Below, piece after piece: positions 21,008-32,842 of a stretch of DNA of 64,000 bases. The first letter of the stretch is position 1; each line of letters begins with the position of its first letter. The notes beneath the pieces were generated by a model. The model worked only from the letters and a program-made list of their open reading frames with translations, did no database searches and was not told where the DNA came from. A program made the position numbers and the translations under genes. The stretch comes from Chiridota heheva. Taxonomy: Eukaryota; Echinodermata; Holothuroidea; Apodida; Chiridotidae. The stretch lies in contig JAIGNY010002230.1 of assembly GCA_020152595.1 (NCBI GenBank), positions 1,354,217 through 1,418,216 of the forward strand, in the 5' to 3' direction.

Positions 21008-21540
21008 TCTAAAGGAATATTCCTGTAATGATTAAAGAAACAATTTGGTGTAAAAATCATGTTGTCTTTTTTCCATTTAGGATTTCAAAGATTGCGAGTG
21101 TGTTAAAAAGTGACCTCGCAGTGTAAAATGTGATGTCATAAAGGCAGATCCAAGACAATTCTTATGTATTTCTATAAAACAAGATAATTTTTTCATTTTA
21201 CTTTGAGTGTAAGGTTCAAGAGCAGATGGGCAAAGCATGTTCTTATAAAGTGTATGTTATACCTCATCTCAACAAACAAACAAAAAATGTTTCTGTAATT
21301 TAGGAAGAGCAATTAAATTTCAAAGAAATACACAACAATTGTCTTAGGTTTTCCTTTATGACATCACACTGTACATTGTGAGGTCACTTTTCAACACACT
21401 CACACAATTTTTGAAATGCAATAAGTCCTAAATGGAAAAAGATATCAACACGATTTTTACACTAAATTGTTTCTTTAAAGTCCCCTATCATATACAGTAA
21501 ATGAAAATTCACGGGAATATTCCTTTCAGACTGCTTTGTT
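21008..21540. mobile_element. Foldback element, family B, complete inverted repeat
   Basis: Left arm 21010-21185 and right arm 21320-21540 are inverted copies: GGAATATTCCTGTAATG...TAAAGAAACAATTTGGTG against ACTAAATTGTTTCTTTAAAG...CACGGGAATATTCC. Inner parts also pair (AAGTGACCTCGCAGTGTA against ACATTGTGAGGTCACTTTT). No coding capacity. Confidence 0.8.
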
Positions 21541-21734
21541 CAGAATTTAAAGCTCTTTTCTGATGGTGAATATAACATCTCCACCATATACACCTTTAAG
21601 GGTGCAATGTACATGTCAAAAGAGTTGAAAGAAATTTGTTCAGTGTTAGAGGTGACAAGAAGAATGTGATTAATGGTAGTAAGGTTTCTTGAAACATATT
21701 ATGCAGTCTTTTATTAACTCGATTAAAGGATAGG

Positions 21735-22000
21735 CTTAGTGGTCAAGGAAGTGCAGTGGTTAAGGAGTTATGCTCATATTCAATAGGTACCGGATTCGAT
21801 TCCTGCTGCAAGCACTGCATTTTGTCCTTGAGCAAGGCACTAATTCTCTATTGCTCCAGTCCACTCAGCTGTAAAATGAGCACCAGCATTGCTGGGGAGT
21901 AACTTGCGATGGACTGGCATCCCATCCAGGGGAGTCATGTGCTTTCATCCGCTTGCGCCATGGAAACGGAGGATATGAGCCTAATAGCTTGGATGGATTT
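21735..22000 (+). repeat. tRNA-derived SINE
   Basis: An A-box-like GTGCAGTGGTTAAGG (21751) and a B box GGATTCGATTCC (21792) give a tRNA-like head. The body reads TTGTCCTTGAGCAAGGCACT, then CAGTCCACTCAGCTGTAAAATG, then GCGATGGACTGGCATCCCAT. This body type is widespread in SINEs of marine invertebrates and fishes. No clean target duplication was seen. Confidence 0.75.
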
Positions 22001-22195
22001 AGCTTTATTTTCATTGACTCACTTGATCTAGTACTCTTCCATGGGTTTGTTCAGTTATACCAGAAAAATTGAGATAATACTTTTCAATTGATAATGGGTA
22101 CTTTTTATTAAAGAAAATAAATGATTTCCTAAGAACAAGCGGATGCATGACACCTCGCGGGTATTTTTATTAAAGGATACATTAGTTAGTTATCA

Positions 22196-22300
22196 AGCTT
22201 GTTCTTATGACAGAGGACAAGAAAGGAAAGGAAATTGTGAAGGAATTTTCAAAATATCTCATCTCCTTAAGGAGTTATTGAACTTTAAAACTCGTAAGAG
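22196..22300. mobile_element. Partial foldback family B arm
   Basis: TATGACAGAGGACAAGAAAGG, AAATTGTGAAGG and CTCCTTAAGGAGTTATTGAAC match the arm of the element at 634-1215. Only one arm was found. Confidence 0.45.
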
Positions 22301-24920
22301 ATTTTTTTTTTTATAGAAATTACTTATATTAGACTAAGAGTAACATCGCAATCCTCAGAAATTAATTCTTATTTTTCATCTTTAAATAAATCTCTTTGTG
22401 AGAATGAGGTGTTTTCAGTTTGATGTAGGAAGGAAAAAAATCAATGGAAAAATTGCACTGGTAAATAAATTTTCCCCATCAATAGAAAATGGGTATTTAT
22501 ATTCAACTGAAGAGGTATCTAACATGTCTTATTACAATATTACAAATGCTCCGTGTCTTTATACATTTTTCACATTTTCTTATTTATGATATTTGTATAT
22601 AATGATGAATTTACCTAGAAGAACGAAGCAAAATTTATAAAATTTTATATTTCTACGAAATTGGTTCACCTTGATAAATTATCACCTTTGACTATTGAAA
22701 TAATCTTTGACCCTACCTAAAGTGATTGATTGAATTTGCTGTTTTTTTGGCATTCTTACACCATCTTGTAAAAAAAAATATTTTGTGATTTACAGAATTT
22801 TGATAAAAATTGATAGTGATAATAAAAGAATTTTGTTTTATGTCTTCTTTTCATGATATAAATATGCATTTTGGAACTAAAAATTTACCAACCCAGCCCT
22901 AACGAACTAAAAATAATACTCTAACTGACCTCCATAATGTTACACACGTTGTTATACACATTGCTGAAACTGGTCAGAAATTTTCTTTCAAATTTTACCC
23001 TTTTTCCAACTCTTCTTTCTTACAGCTCTAACCGTGAAGGTTTCAAGGTGGTTTGCACTTTTCTTGAAATTTGTCTGTCACCCGAGGTAAGACGAGGTGG
23101 CCATGGGATTGGGAAATTTTGGTCCGACTCACAGGACTTTCCCCCATTAAGCTTATTACACTTAAGTAAGTGTTTTTGCATCTGCCCATACAAAACGTGT
23201 GGCTAGAACAAGTTTCCCTTTCTTGTGGCAGGTGTTTTTAGTCCCTTGAGCACCTGGTTTGCTACCTTTTGGGACCTCATTCCCTCGGCTTGACGTGGTT
23301 TTCACCCTAGGACCCCGCCCTTCCACAAGAATAGCCTAGCGATATACTGCGCATATGTATAACATGTTAGGATATCTTCAGTGCAGGTTCTCATATGCAT
23401 TAGGCCAACTTCTCATGCGCAAGAGGTCGACATCATCACAGGTTGAATGAGGTGGGGTGTTGGCTTTAACTAGCTCCAGTTGGTACAAGAGAACCTATAT
23501 ATTATTTTACATTACCTTACATAGCGTGAGTCCATCTTGAGTTTTTCATTTAAAGCTAGAGAGACCCTGGGGGGGGGGGGTTCTCCCTTGCGCCCCCTTT
23601 TCAAGTTCACAGTGGTTTTGTTTTTTATGCTACTTCTGCGCATTTAGAGATTTTATATTTCATGCATTTTCTCAGGTTTCAAGAATTTTCAGATATGTCT
23701 TTAGACTCATTTTTCTGATGTACTAGATATGCTGTGGCTTGCCTCCTACCATGTTTGACGTGGTACGCAGTTCTGTCTCGCCCACGTAAGACTCATAAGT
23801 ACATCCCCCATGGGGAGCCTTGTAGTATATATTTATAAATGCTGTAAGGCATTTCAAATTAAATATCTGCACTCCAAATATAGTTTCTCAGTTTTCTACT
23901 CACATTATGGCTCGACGATACTGATTCGCGGAGGTCCAAGGCAGTAGTTACTTTGTTAACTTATTTTGACTTACCCCATGAGGCACATGACTCGATGCAG
24001 AGGTCTGTCTGATGTAAGTTATTTCTGAAATATATTGAGTAAGTAAGTTGCGTCTTAATGATGTAACTTAAAATAAACCACACAATACTAGCGCCCACGT
24101 CTCGATCACGAGTGGGTAAGGCAATAGTAGTGGTGGGCGACTTATAACACCGCGGTAATTTTTACGGCTCGATGTAGAGCCATTAGATTACTTCCACAGC
24201 TCCGCACGGCTCTGACATACAAGTCCATATGGCACGATTTTACAGGTCTGTGAGTGATACGGCTCCGTTATCCTTACGGCTCCTTATCCATGCTTTATGG
24301 GGGTCCATGGCACGGTCTCCATGGCACGGGTCTCCATGGCACGGGTTCACGGTCCTGTACCGGTTGTGACACTGCTTTACAGATCCATTGCACTGCCCTG
24401 TACAGCTCCATTTAACAGGTTCACGGGACTATGGCTGTACTGCTCCATATTGAAAGTTTACCGGTCCATACAGCTCTGTTGTATGACCCCATGGGATCTA
24501 CAAAGGGTAACATACAATGTACGGTGGTAAACCCGGAAGTGTACCGCACAGCTACGTGGTAGAGCAGTAATAGATCAAACTCTATAGAAAGTATAGCTTC
24601 ACAAAAGCTATTTTCTTCTCGACCTGTAGCCATTAGCTACAGAGTTCCACATCTGTTACCATTATCTGTATCCATGGGCTCCACTGTTGTAAGAGCTTTC
24701 TAGGGTTAACGACCCGTAGAGCATATGATGTACGTTAACCCTAAGTCAATTATAGCTTGTTGGAGTTAGAACCTAATAATTTTTTACTCTATTATCATGG
24801 TACTTTACTGCTGACACGGACAACCTAAGTAAGATGTCCAGCATAGCCAGGCGCACCTAGGTGCAGCATTGGCAAGAGGTTGGTTATCTCCGCCCAGGGT
24901 ATACCTGCGAGTCATGCTAC
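22300..24920. other. Intergenic, no gene recognised
   Basis: AT-rich to about 23000, then more balanced. A G-run lies at 23571-23581. From 23900 to 24480 phrases such as TACGGCTCC, GGCTCGATGTAGAGCC and CCATGGCACGG recur irregularly, giving a loose repeat. The stretch 23825-23870 has TATATATTTATAAATG, as an LTR might, but no matching second LTR was found. Confidence 0.35.
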
Positions 24921-25084
24921 GACAGCTGACAAAACCACACACTTAGAAAAAGTCACTCGAGAGTGGAGAAGGGAAGCACCGATTGTCTGTCCTCTTTCCC
25001 CGTCTCCCCCCACCACCACGCTCAAACGCACTCCTCTGTGGGGTGTGCCTACCTCTGGCATTTTACTCACTTCTTTCCCCAGTC

Positions 25085-25292
25085 CTTGACCTTGCCCCCG
25101 GTCCTCTCCCCCTCTTCTCCCCCCAGTCCTATCCCCTGGTCTTCTTCCCGGTCCTTTTCCCGGTCCTTTCCCCGGTCCTTTCCCCGGTCCTTTCCCGGTC
25201 CTTTCCCCCGGTCCTTTCCCCGGTCCTTTCCCCGGTCCTTTCCCCGGTCCTTTCCCGGTCCTTTCCCCGGTCCTTTCCCCCGGTCCTCTCCA
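25085..25292. repeat. 12-bp GGTCCTTTCCCC tandem repeat
   Basis: About 13 units of 11-14 bp occur between 25136 and 25290, with a degenerate leader from 25085. Both strands stay open through it (PVLSPVLSPV on +, GKGPGKGPGK on -); these are low-complexity artefacts. Confidence 0.9.
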
Positions 25293-25440
25293 GAAAAGCA
25301 ATTTCAATCCTTCTCTTACTTCCCACTTTCTTCCTTCACACCCGAGCCCAGGCATGGACATAGGAAGAAGAATTATACTTTATCCATGGGAGGATGTTTC
25401 CTACCTTCATGGACTCCTATTATTCACCACCGACCAACAG

Positions 25441-26085
25441 CTATCGATGCATATATTCAAAGCCCCAGACTACATGAGTCGCGGGGAGGACCGAGACGAG
25501 AGAAAGGATTCCAGAAACTCCTGGACTCTGTTCCTCCCCTACCTGAAAGAAAGAGACTGACCACAATAGTGGTGCAATGTTGGTGCGTACTGAACTGTTT
25601 TGCTCAGTACTGCAGTAAAAAATGTAAAGTGCCTGGCGTACTGCCTGGATTTCAGTATAAAGTGCTGAATAAGCCAAGTACATGCGATTGGGGACCATGT
25701 TATAAATGTGCTCCCACCTAGTCAAAGATGCATCCGTCACCAATGACAGTTAAGGTCTGACAGTGGAAACTTCACTCCTCATGACAGGTAGGAGTGGTCG
25801 CACCATCACAATACTAGGGGCCACCGTCTGAAGGTATGGAGCCGTTGTCCTGGAGGGGACCACAGAGGTTTAAGCAGAATGAGACGTAGGTTCCTCATCT
25901 GAAACTTGCACATGGGGACTACATCCACCAGACTGACTAAACGGCCTAGGGGCCTCAGCTAGTCTCTTGCCAGGAGGGAGAGATCTGCTATCACCTTCAC
26001 GGCTAGCACTCTCTCCTTTGTCGTCCATAAGTGGCCTTTTGTAAAGTCTAGGTCTGGAATGGCGTGGAGAAAGCTTTCCAGAAGA
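25441..26085 (-). pseudogene. DIRS-like retrotransposon fragment (RNase H region)
   Basis: The minus-strand frame 25743-25441 reads VTDASLTRWEHIYN, EIQAVRQALYIF, SVRTNIAPLLWSVSFFQVGE. This resembles the RNase H core of DIRS/Ngaro-type elements (TDAS...GWG, E-AV--AL--F, VRTDN). Further upstream on the same strand (about 26000-25850) LGRLVSLVDVVP and MRNLRLILLKPL resemble the linker after their reverse transcriptase. Stops and lost catalytic Asp (VRTN for VRTDN) show decay. Catalytic RT motifs were not found. Confidence 0.55.
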
Positions 26086-26089
26086 AAGC

Positions 26090-27335
26090 TATACGCTCTT
26101 TTGTGAAAACTGCTTAGGATACTATACAATGATATTAAATGAGAACATCAGAAGTAGTTTAGAAGTCATTTTATTTTGTCATAAGTGCACTCAATTAACA
26201 TTGCATAAATGATTATCAGCACAAGATTGCAAGACCTGATATACCTCTTGCCACTTACAAAACAAATATATAGTTTTTGCTTAAATTTACATGATAATAA
26301 AGCTCTTTGTATGCAAATAATACTTAGTACCAAACAGCAATCTCCTTCATTGAAATTTCCAAATATATAATTTTAGGTGCAAATTAACAGAGCTTTGGTT
26401 TTAACCTTGGGTGACTTGTATCATATAAGTTTCTTAATTCTGATTAGTCAACTGAGTGCATCTCAAATTATCTGAGCCTATCAAGAAAGCATTGTAATTA
26501 CTACATAAAGAAAGACCTGACGAAACCTCGTTAGCCTGCTAAAAGTTATCCGCCTCGGCTATTTCCGAGTAAAAGACATCAAATCAAATTACATGATGAA
26601 CATTTGGTTTTTAAATATTAAATTACCAAATAACAAAAAGATTTTGCTTTCAAAGTGGGGTAAAAGGGGAGGAGGGGTAAGGAATTCAATTTGTCAACAG
26701 AAAGTGTGGGGTGGGGCAAAGATACACAAAGGTATGAAAAATTTCCATATGAAAGATATAAATATGTAGAAGGGAAATGCATCCCAATCACCCACAATGT
26801 ATCTACAAAATAAAATCGACAAAGAACTTTTATCAGATCTTTGATTTCAAATCACAATTTATCCATTACTGATAGCCATTGTTTGATATATAAGCATACA
26901 AAACCTTAATAAATATTGCAAAAAAACTCCGGTAGCAAAACAAAACTTAATACTAATATTTAAATACAAAGTACACACAATGCAACTTCCAAACAACACC
27001 AATTATATTAAACCAATTATACAATAGCTAAATCCTACCCAAAAAGGTATTAATGAAAATAACATTGCTCTTGATTAATTCTTAAAACAGATAAAAAAGT
27101 ATCTGTGAAAATAATCTTCAAGTCCTAAACAAAAGAAATTATTTGAGAAAGAAACTCTTAATCTTTGATCCTGTCCTCATCATGGACGAAAGATATTAAT
27201 CAGCCTCTTGGTCAATTTTTGTGAAGTAAACTTTTAATGTATATACACCGACAGTTTAAGGCACCTTGCTCCTCTGCTTCGCCTTAAATGGCTTATAATT
27301 GAGAAACAAGATGGTAATGCGCATCTACTTAAAAT
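26090..27335. other. Intergenic, no feature recognised
   Basis: AT-rich sequence with a short GGGG-rich stretch near 26655-26715. No coding or repeat structure was seen before the GC-rich array. Confidence 0.5.
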
Positions 27336-27337
27336 AA

Positions 27338-29462
27338 ACATGGTGGTGCACGATGCCCGCCCGCCCCGATGGTGGGTGCACGATGGCCGCCCGCCCCGAT
27401 GGTGGTGCACGATGGCAGCGCCCGCCCCGATGGTGATGCCACGCATGGCCGCCCGCCCCCGATGGTGGTGCACCCATGGCCGCCCTCCCGATAGTGGTGC
27501 ATGCATGGCCGGCCGCCCGCCCCGATGGTAGTACACGCATGGCCGCCGCCCCTGATGGTGATACATGATGGCATGCCCGCCTGAACCCGATGGGGGGCAC
27601 GCATGCCCACCCACCTCCGATGTGGGCCGGGGCATGCATGCCCGCCAATTTCCGATGAAATTTCCGAGCGCCCATCCCCAATGGGGGGAGGCATGCATGC
27701 TCGCACGCCTCCTGATGGAAAAGAGGCATGCGCCCACGCCCCTGATGGGGCAGTGACTACGCCCGCCGCCCCCGGGTGGGGGGGTGGGTATGGCCCGCCC
27801 ACCGCCCTCGGGTGGGGGTGCTGGCCCACCGCGCCCGGGTGGGGGGTACTGGCCCGCCCGCCTCCCCCGGGTGATGGGTACTGGCCCGCCCGCCTCCCCC
27901 GGGTGAGGGGTACTGGCCCGCCCGCCACCTCCGGGTGGGGGTACTGGCCCGCCCGCCGGCCCCGGTGGGGTGTACTGCCCGCCCGCCAGCCCCGGGTGGG
28001 GTACGGGCCCGCCCGCCCTCGCCCCCGCCCCGGTGGGGGTGTACTGGCCCGCCCCCCGGCCCCGGTGGGGTGTACTGGCGCCGGCCCGGGGTGGGTGGTA
28101 CTGGCCCGCCCGCCGCCCCGGGTGGGTGGTACTGGCCCGCCCGCCCGCCCCGGTCGGGGTACTGGCCCGCCCGCCGCCCCGGGTCGGGGGGTACTGGCCC
28201 GGGACGGCGGGGGTTCTGGGCCCTCCCTCCGCCGTCCCCGGGTTCTCCGCCGCCGCAGGTGGGCCTCCCCTCCGCCGTCCCCCGGGTTCTGGGCCCTCCC
28301 TCCGTCCCCGGGTTCTGGGCCCTCCCTCCGCCGCCCCCGGGTTCTGGGACCTCCCTCCGCCGTCCCCGGGTTCTGGGCCCTCCCTCCGCCGTCCCCGGGT
28401 TCTGGGCCCTCCCTCCGCCGTCCCCGGGTGGTCGGCCCTCCCTCCGCCGTCCCCGGGTGGTCGGCCCTCCCTCCGCCGTCCCCGGGTGGTCGGCCCTCCC
28501 TCCGCCGCCCCCGGGTGGTCGGCCCTCCCTCCGCCGTCCCCGGGTGGTCGGCCCTCCCTCCGCCGCCCCCGGGTGGTCGGCGCCCCTCCCTCCGCCGTCG
28601 GCGGGTGGTCGGCCCCTCCCCTCCGCCGTCCCGGGTGGTCGGGCCCCCTCCTCCCCCGTCCCGGGTGGTCGGCCCTCCCTCCCGCCGTCCCCGGGTGGTC
28701 GGGCCTCCCTCCGCCGCCGTCCCGGGTGGTCGGGGCCCCTCCCTCCGCCGTCCCGGGTGGTCGGGGCCCTCCTCGCCCGTCCCGGGTGGTGGGCCCCGGT
28801 GGTCGGCCCTCCCTCCGCCGCCCTCCGGTGGTCGGCCCCCCTGCGCCCCCCGGGTGGTCGGCCCTCCCTCCGCGCCGCCCCGGTGGTCGGCCCGGGTGGT
28901 CGGCGCCTCCTCCGCGCCGGGCGGTGGTCGGCGGTGGTCGGCGCCTCCCGCCGCCCCGGTGGTCGGGCGCCCTCCTCCCCGGTGGTCCGCCCCGTCGGCG
29001 GGGTGGTCGGCGCCCCCTCCCTCCGCCGCCCCCGGGTGGTCGGGGCCCTCCCTCCGCCGCCCCGGTGGTCCGGCCCTCCCTCCGCCGCCCCGGGTGGTCG
29101 GCCCTCCTCCGCGTGGTCGGGTGGTCGGTGGCCCTCCTCCGCCGCCCGGTGGTCGGCCCTCCCTCCGCCTCCCCGGGTGGTCGGGCCCCCTCCCTCCGCC
29201 TGCCCGGGTGGTCGCGCCCCTCGGTGGTCGGGCCCTCCGCCGCCGGTGGTCGGCCCCCTCCGCCTCCCGGTGGTCGGGCCCCTCCCTCCGCCGCCCCGGG
29301 TGGTCGCGCCCTCCTCCGCCCCGGGTGGTCCGCCTCCCTCCCTCCGCCCCCGGGGTGGTCCGGCGCCTCCCCGCCGCCTCCGGGTGGCCGCCCGCCCTCC
29401 GCCGCCCTCCCTCCGCCGCCTCCTCCTCCCGCCCCAGGTGGTCGGCCCCCCTCCGCCAACCC
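27338..29462. repeat. Extremely GC-rich stepped minisatellite (29-33 bp units)
   Basis: The block is about 2.1 kb. Sub-array 1 (27338-27760) has GATGGTGGTGCACGATGGCC-type units. Sub-array 2 (27760-28205) has GGGTGGGGGGTACTGGCCCG-type units of about 32 bp. Sub-array 3 (28205-28430) has GGGTTCTGGGCCCTCCCTCC units of 29 bp. Sub-array 4 (28430-29462) has GGGTGGTCGGCCCTCCCTCC units of 29 bp (28455 and 28484). Units degrade by small indels toward the right end. Frames of over 500 codons are open on both strands, but composition is Pro/Gly/Arg/Ser only and frames overlap completely, so none is called as a gene. Confidence 0.9.
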
Positions 29463-29730
29463 CAGGTTTGATAGTGCTTCGATAGGTACTTGTGTTTGTG
29501 TAAGTGCTGTTGTTCTTTATATATGATAGTATTCTTGATAGTTAATGGTGGTTTTGATAAGTGATTGTGCTTGTGATAAGTACTAGTGCTCTACTGGTGC
29601 TTTTGATAGTGCTTTGATAGGTACTTGTAATAAGTACTAGTGCTCTTCATATGTGATAGTTACTAATGCTTTCAATAAGTGATAATGCTTTGCTAGGTAC
29701 TTGTGCTGTCCTTTGTAAGTGCTAGACCGA
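29463..29730. repeat. Degenerate TTTGATAGTGCTTTGATAGG-type repeat
   Basis: Phrases GATAGTGCTTTGATAGGTAC, GTGATAAGTACTAGTGCT and their variants recur irregularly directly right of the GC-rich block. The composition changes abruptly at 29463. Confidence 0.6.
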
Positions 29731-30254
29731 CTACCATACAATTTTAAATGAATACTTCTATACCAACACGTTTATTTTAAAATCGCTAATTAACCACGTA
29801 TAAAAAATATTGCATCATGCCAATTTAGTCGATTTCAGTGTTACCTTTGCTCCACTAAACACTTGTAAACCTAACAAATTTTAAACTTAATCAAACATCT
29901 AATATTCACACTATTCATCTTTTTTTTTCATGCACCAGTTTACAATTTATTATAAGGTGCGGTTGTTTACACAAGCTGTTAATGTGTTTTGCAATCGTAT
30001 GCTTTATGGTACTAAAGAATTGTACCTTAGAGGCACTACATGAAATATACAAATACTCATTTATATGTATATTTACTTCAATTACATGAGGTGCATTTAC
30101 ATTACATAAAGTAAATATTTTTTTAAATCATTCCTTCATAGTAGTGTATTCAATGGGGAGGGGGAGGGGGTAACTTTCCCCCTCTGGAAGAGTCTCCAAA
30201 AAGACTTGGACTGTTGGAAAAGGTTATAACTGCAGACCGAGTTATTGTTTATTT
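29731..30254. other. Intergenic, no gene
   Basis: AT-rich, with a GGGGAGGGGGAGGGGG tract at 30153. The flank TAGTGTATTCAATGGGG (30142) resembles the hAT-type ends elsewhere in the window but has no partner here. Confidence 0.35.
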
Positions 30255-30375
30255 CAGACCTTAAATTTTGGACCAAAATATTCAATTTTGGACCAAAATA
30301 TTCAATTTTGGACCAAAATATTCCGTTTTGGACCAAAATATTCCATTTTAGACCACACTATCCAATTTCAGACCA
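30255..30375. repeat. 20-bp tandem repeat with palindromic core
   Basis: TTTTGGACCAAAATATTCAA recurs about five times; TATTTTGGTCCAAAATA is self-complementary within each unit. Confidence 0.8.
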
Positions 30376-31400
30376 AGATTTTCACTCAAATTGTACGGCA
30401 AAATTAAATCTTTGATTTCAGCTTGGTTTAAAACATTTATTACCAAAACTCTCGAAAGGGGCTACTAGCACTATTTCACTCTTCGCCCTAATCTGGACCA
30501 ACGTTTGGGGACTGGAGAGACCTTTTGGGAAATAATGAGTCATTTAATAAAGCTATCTTTCTACACACATTGCTCCATCTGTCTTGCCCAACTTGATACA
30601 CTTTTGCCTCAAGCCTCCATTGAGCTTGCAAGCTTCACTATTCTACATCATGAACTTTCTTCCTGTGGCTTGCCACAAAAGATAATTAATACTTGTATTG
30701 AACCAAATAAGTTCCAAGATCAACATCCTTATCACACTAAACCCACAAAATCCATGTCTTACTTATAGAAACCAGTGGTTAGGAAGGAAAATAAAGGGAA
30801 AAAATGTCTCTAAAGTAACAGAACATATACTTTTATAACCAATTGCATTTTCGCCTAACATTGCATGAAAATACTTGAATATGGAGCATTGCATCATGGT
30901 TACACTGTGATTATTACAGAAAATCAAAATTTGATTTTCCATATCACATAGAGAGAAAGACACGTGTTTAAATGACCTCTTCTGATTGAACTTTGACTTA
31001 TCAAACCCTTTTTTCCTTTTAATTGTCCATATGTTCAATCCTGCGATGGTATGAGTGCATTTTGCTATTAAATCAAATACATAAAAGTGAAGAATGAAAT
31101 ACTACATAAATAATTTATATGCTATTAGCTCAAATAAAAAAATTATACTTTTTTACAATCTGTCCTTCCAAAGGTTTTACTGATTTTACTTTAAACGCCC
31201 TAATAAATAATATTGATTCTTTATTACACACAAATCGTTCATGATCCTGCTTAAATTTATTGGTCACAGATATGAAAATGTAGAGGACTACAATTGATGG
31301 TGATGAGACTTAAAATCCTTCCAACAAAGGCAGTTGTTGATTGCAAATGAATTATTTTCTCCAAAACATTTTAAATTGTCATGGCTTTTAGTACCCCCAC
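30376..31400. other. Intergenic, no feature recognised
   Basis: Short ORFs only, none with family resemblance. Confidence 0.5.
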
Positions 31401-31406
31401 CCCACC

Positions 31407-31618
31407 TATGCCTGGTCTTAATATGCCTGGTCTTAATATGCCTGGTCTTAATATGCCTGGTCTTAATATGCCTGGTCTTAATATGCCTGGTCTTAATATG
31501 CCTGGTTTAATATGCCTGGTCTTAATATGCCTGGTCTTAATATGCCTGGTCTTAATATGCCTGGTCTTAATATGCCTGGTCTTAATATGCCTGGTCTTAA
31601 TATGCCTGGTCCTAATAT
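31407..31618. repeat. 15-bp TGCCTGGTCTTAATA tandem repeat, about 14 copies
   Basis: Units are nearly identical, with one single-base deletion near 31506 that shifts the frame from PGLNM to CLVLI. High identity suggests recent expansion. Confidence 0.95.
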
Positions 31619-31904
31619 ACCCTTGGAGCTGTTATAGTAGCTCCCTGTAACATTAATTATGCAGTGTAAGCAAGGATTTGCCATAGCCATAAACTAGTAG
31701 CTCTACCCATATCACTCCCTGTGTAATGGTGTATCTTTTGCTGGATGTAAACATTTGTATTTCATTTCATTTAATGAGGACAGTTAAAGAAACAATCTGT
31801 CCATTTACAATCTCTTGAGCCACAAGCATCACATGACATTTGTTCAGTATTTTGATGGGCACTTAGTGAAATTAAAACTGCCTTTGACCTTGCATTGTAC
31901 ACAC

Positions 31905-32050
31905 TGAACATCCCATGATTATATAATAGACCATCCAATCATGCAGAAGATCAAACAATGAAATAACTATATAACTTGTACAAACTGACCATCCCATAAT
32001 GATATAATAGACCGTCAATCATGCAGAAGATCAACCAATAAAATAAGTAT
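31905..32050. repeat. Tandem duplication of about 80 bp
   Basis: CATCCCATGATTATATAATAG ... CATGCAGAAGATCAA occurs twice about 79 bp apart. Confidence 0.75.
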
Positions 32051-32679
32051 GGAACTTAAGCGCTACAACTTGAAGGCCAGGTATCGTGTTAAAGTTGAAA
32101 TAAAAAATACACAATCTAACAGTTCTGATTGGTTGAAATGTTTACCCAATCACTGTCCAGCCAATCGATTACACCTCCACGGAAGTGACGTTACTAGTAT
32201 GCAACAGATTTATTGGCGACGGATCAAGCAATTTTGAGACGAGATTCCCTTTCAATTCCTTGTAGGAACTTGTGCATTGCTAAAATTAGATATAGTCTTC
32301 CCCTTTCAGTCAAATCTGCACAATCTCTTCAACAATTCCATTATCTACCCCAGATTACCTCAGGTGACGGAACCCTTAAATACTTATTAATAATTATTTA
32401 ACGAGATGCGTATACAAAATTATAGACCTTTGCTATTCAAAATTTCCATGAGATAGCATAAAATGAAACAATCACTTTTTGGCCATGCTGAAAAGTTTCT
32501 CTTTAAGGCTACCTGCACCCAACACCCGAGTTAATCCTGAAAAGTCTGGTATGACAATTACCAAGCAGACCTCCTGTTCAGTGTATTGTGTTTCCACTCC
32601 AAGCAATGATTGTTTATCTGCCATTCCTATCTATGCACACCACAGTCAAGTAGCCCAAGGTTATTTGTTTGTATATTAC

Positions 32680-32842
32680 AGAAAGCCAGTGCTAAGTAAT
32701 CAAGGTACTTTATTATTGAAATCACTCATCCATGTTAAGTATCTTGGTGGGAAAAATCTCAGAAAGCCAGTGCTGAGTAATCAAGGTACTTGATTATTGA
32801 AATCACTCATCCATGTTAAGTGTCTTGGTGGGAGAAATCTGC
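32680..32842. repeat. 81-bp tandem duplication
   Basis: AGAAAGCCAGTGCTAAGTAA through GTATCTTGGTGGGAAAAATC is repeated with a period of 81 bp (32680 and 32761) and about 90% identity. Confidence 0.85.

Noticed and set aside
23040-23090. Possible exon after TTTCTTACAG at 23029 with donor GTAAGA
   Set aside because: Too short, with no protein-like continuation on either side and no neighbouring exon in phase.
24545-24575. Second tRNA-like A box (AGCTACGTGGTAGAGCAG)
   Set aside because: No B box at the expected distance and no stems form.
24912-25721. ORF of 252 codons on + and 149 codons on - around the CCCCGGT repeat
   Set aside because: The open frames come from the 12-bp array; the + frame then runs antisense to the DIRS-like fragment.
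27234-29526. Overlapping ORFs of 516-741 codons on both strands in the GC-rich block
   Set aside because: GC-rich repeats lack stop codons. Frames overlap on both strands, contain only Pro/Gly/Arg/Ser-type repeats and have no domain or splice context.
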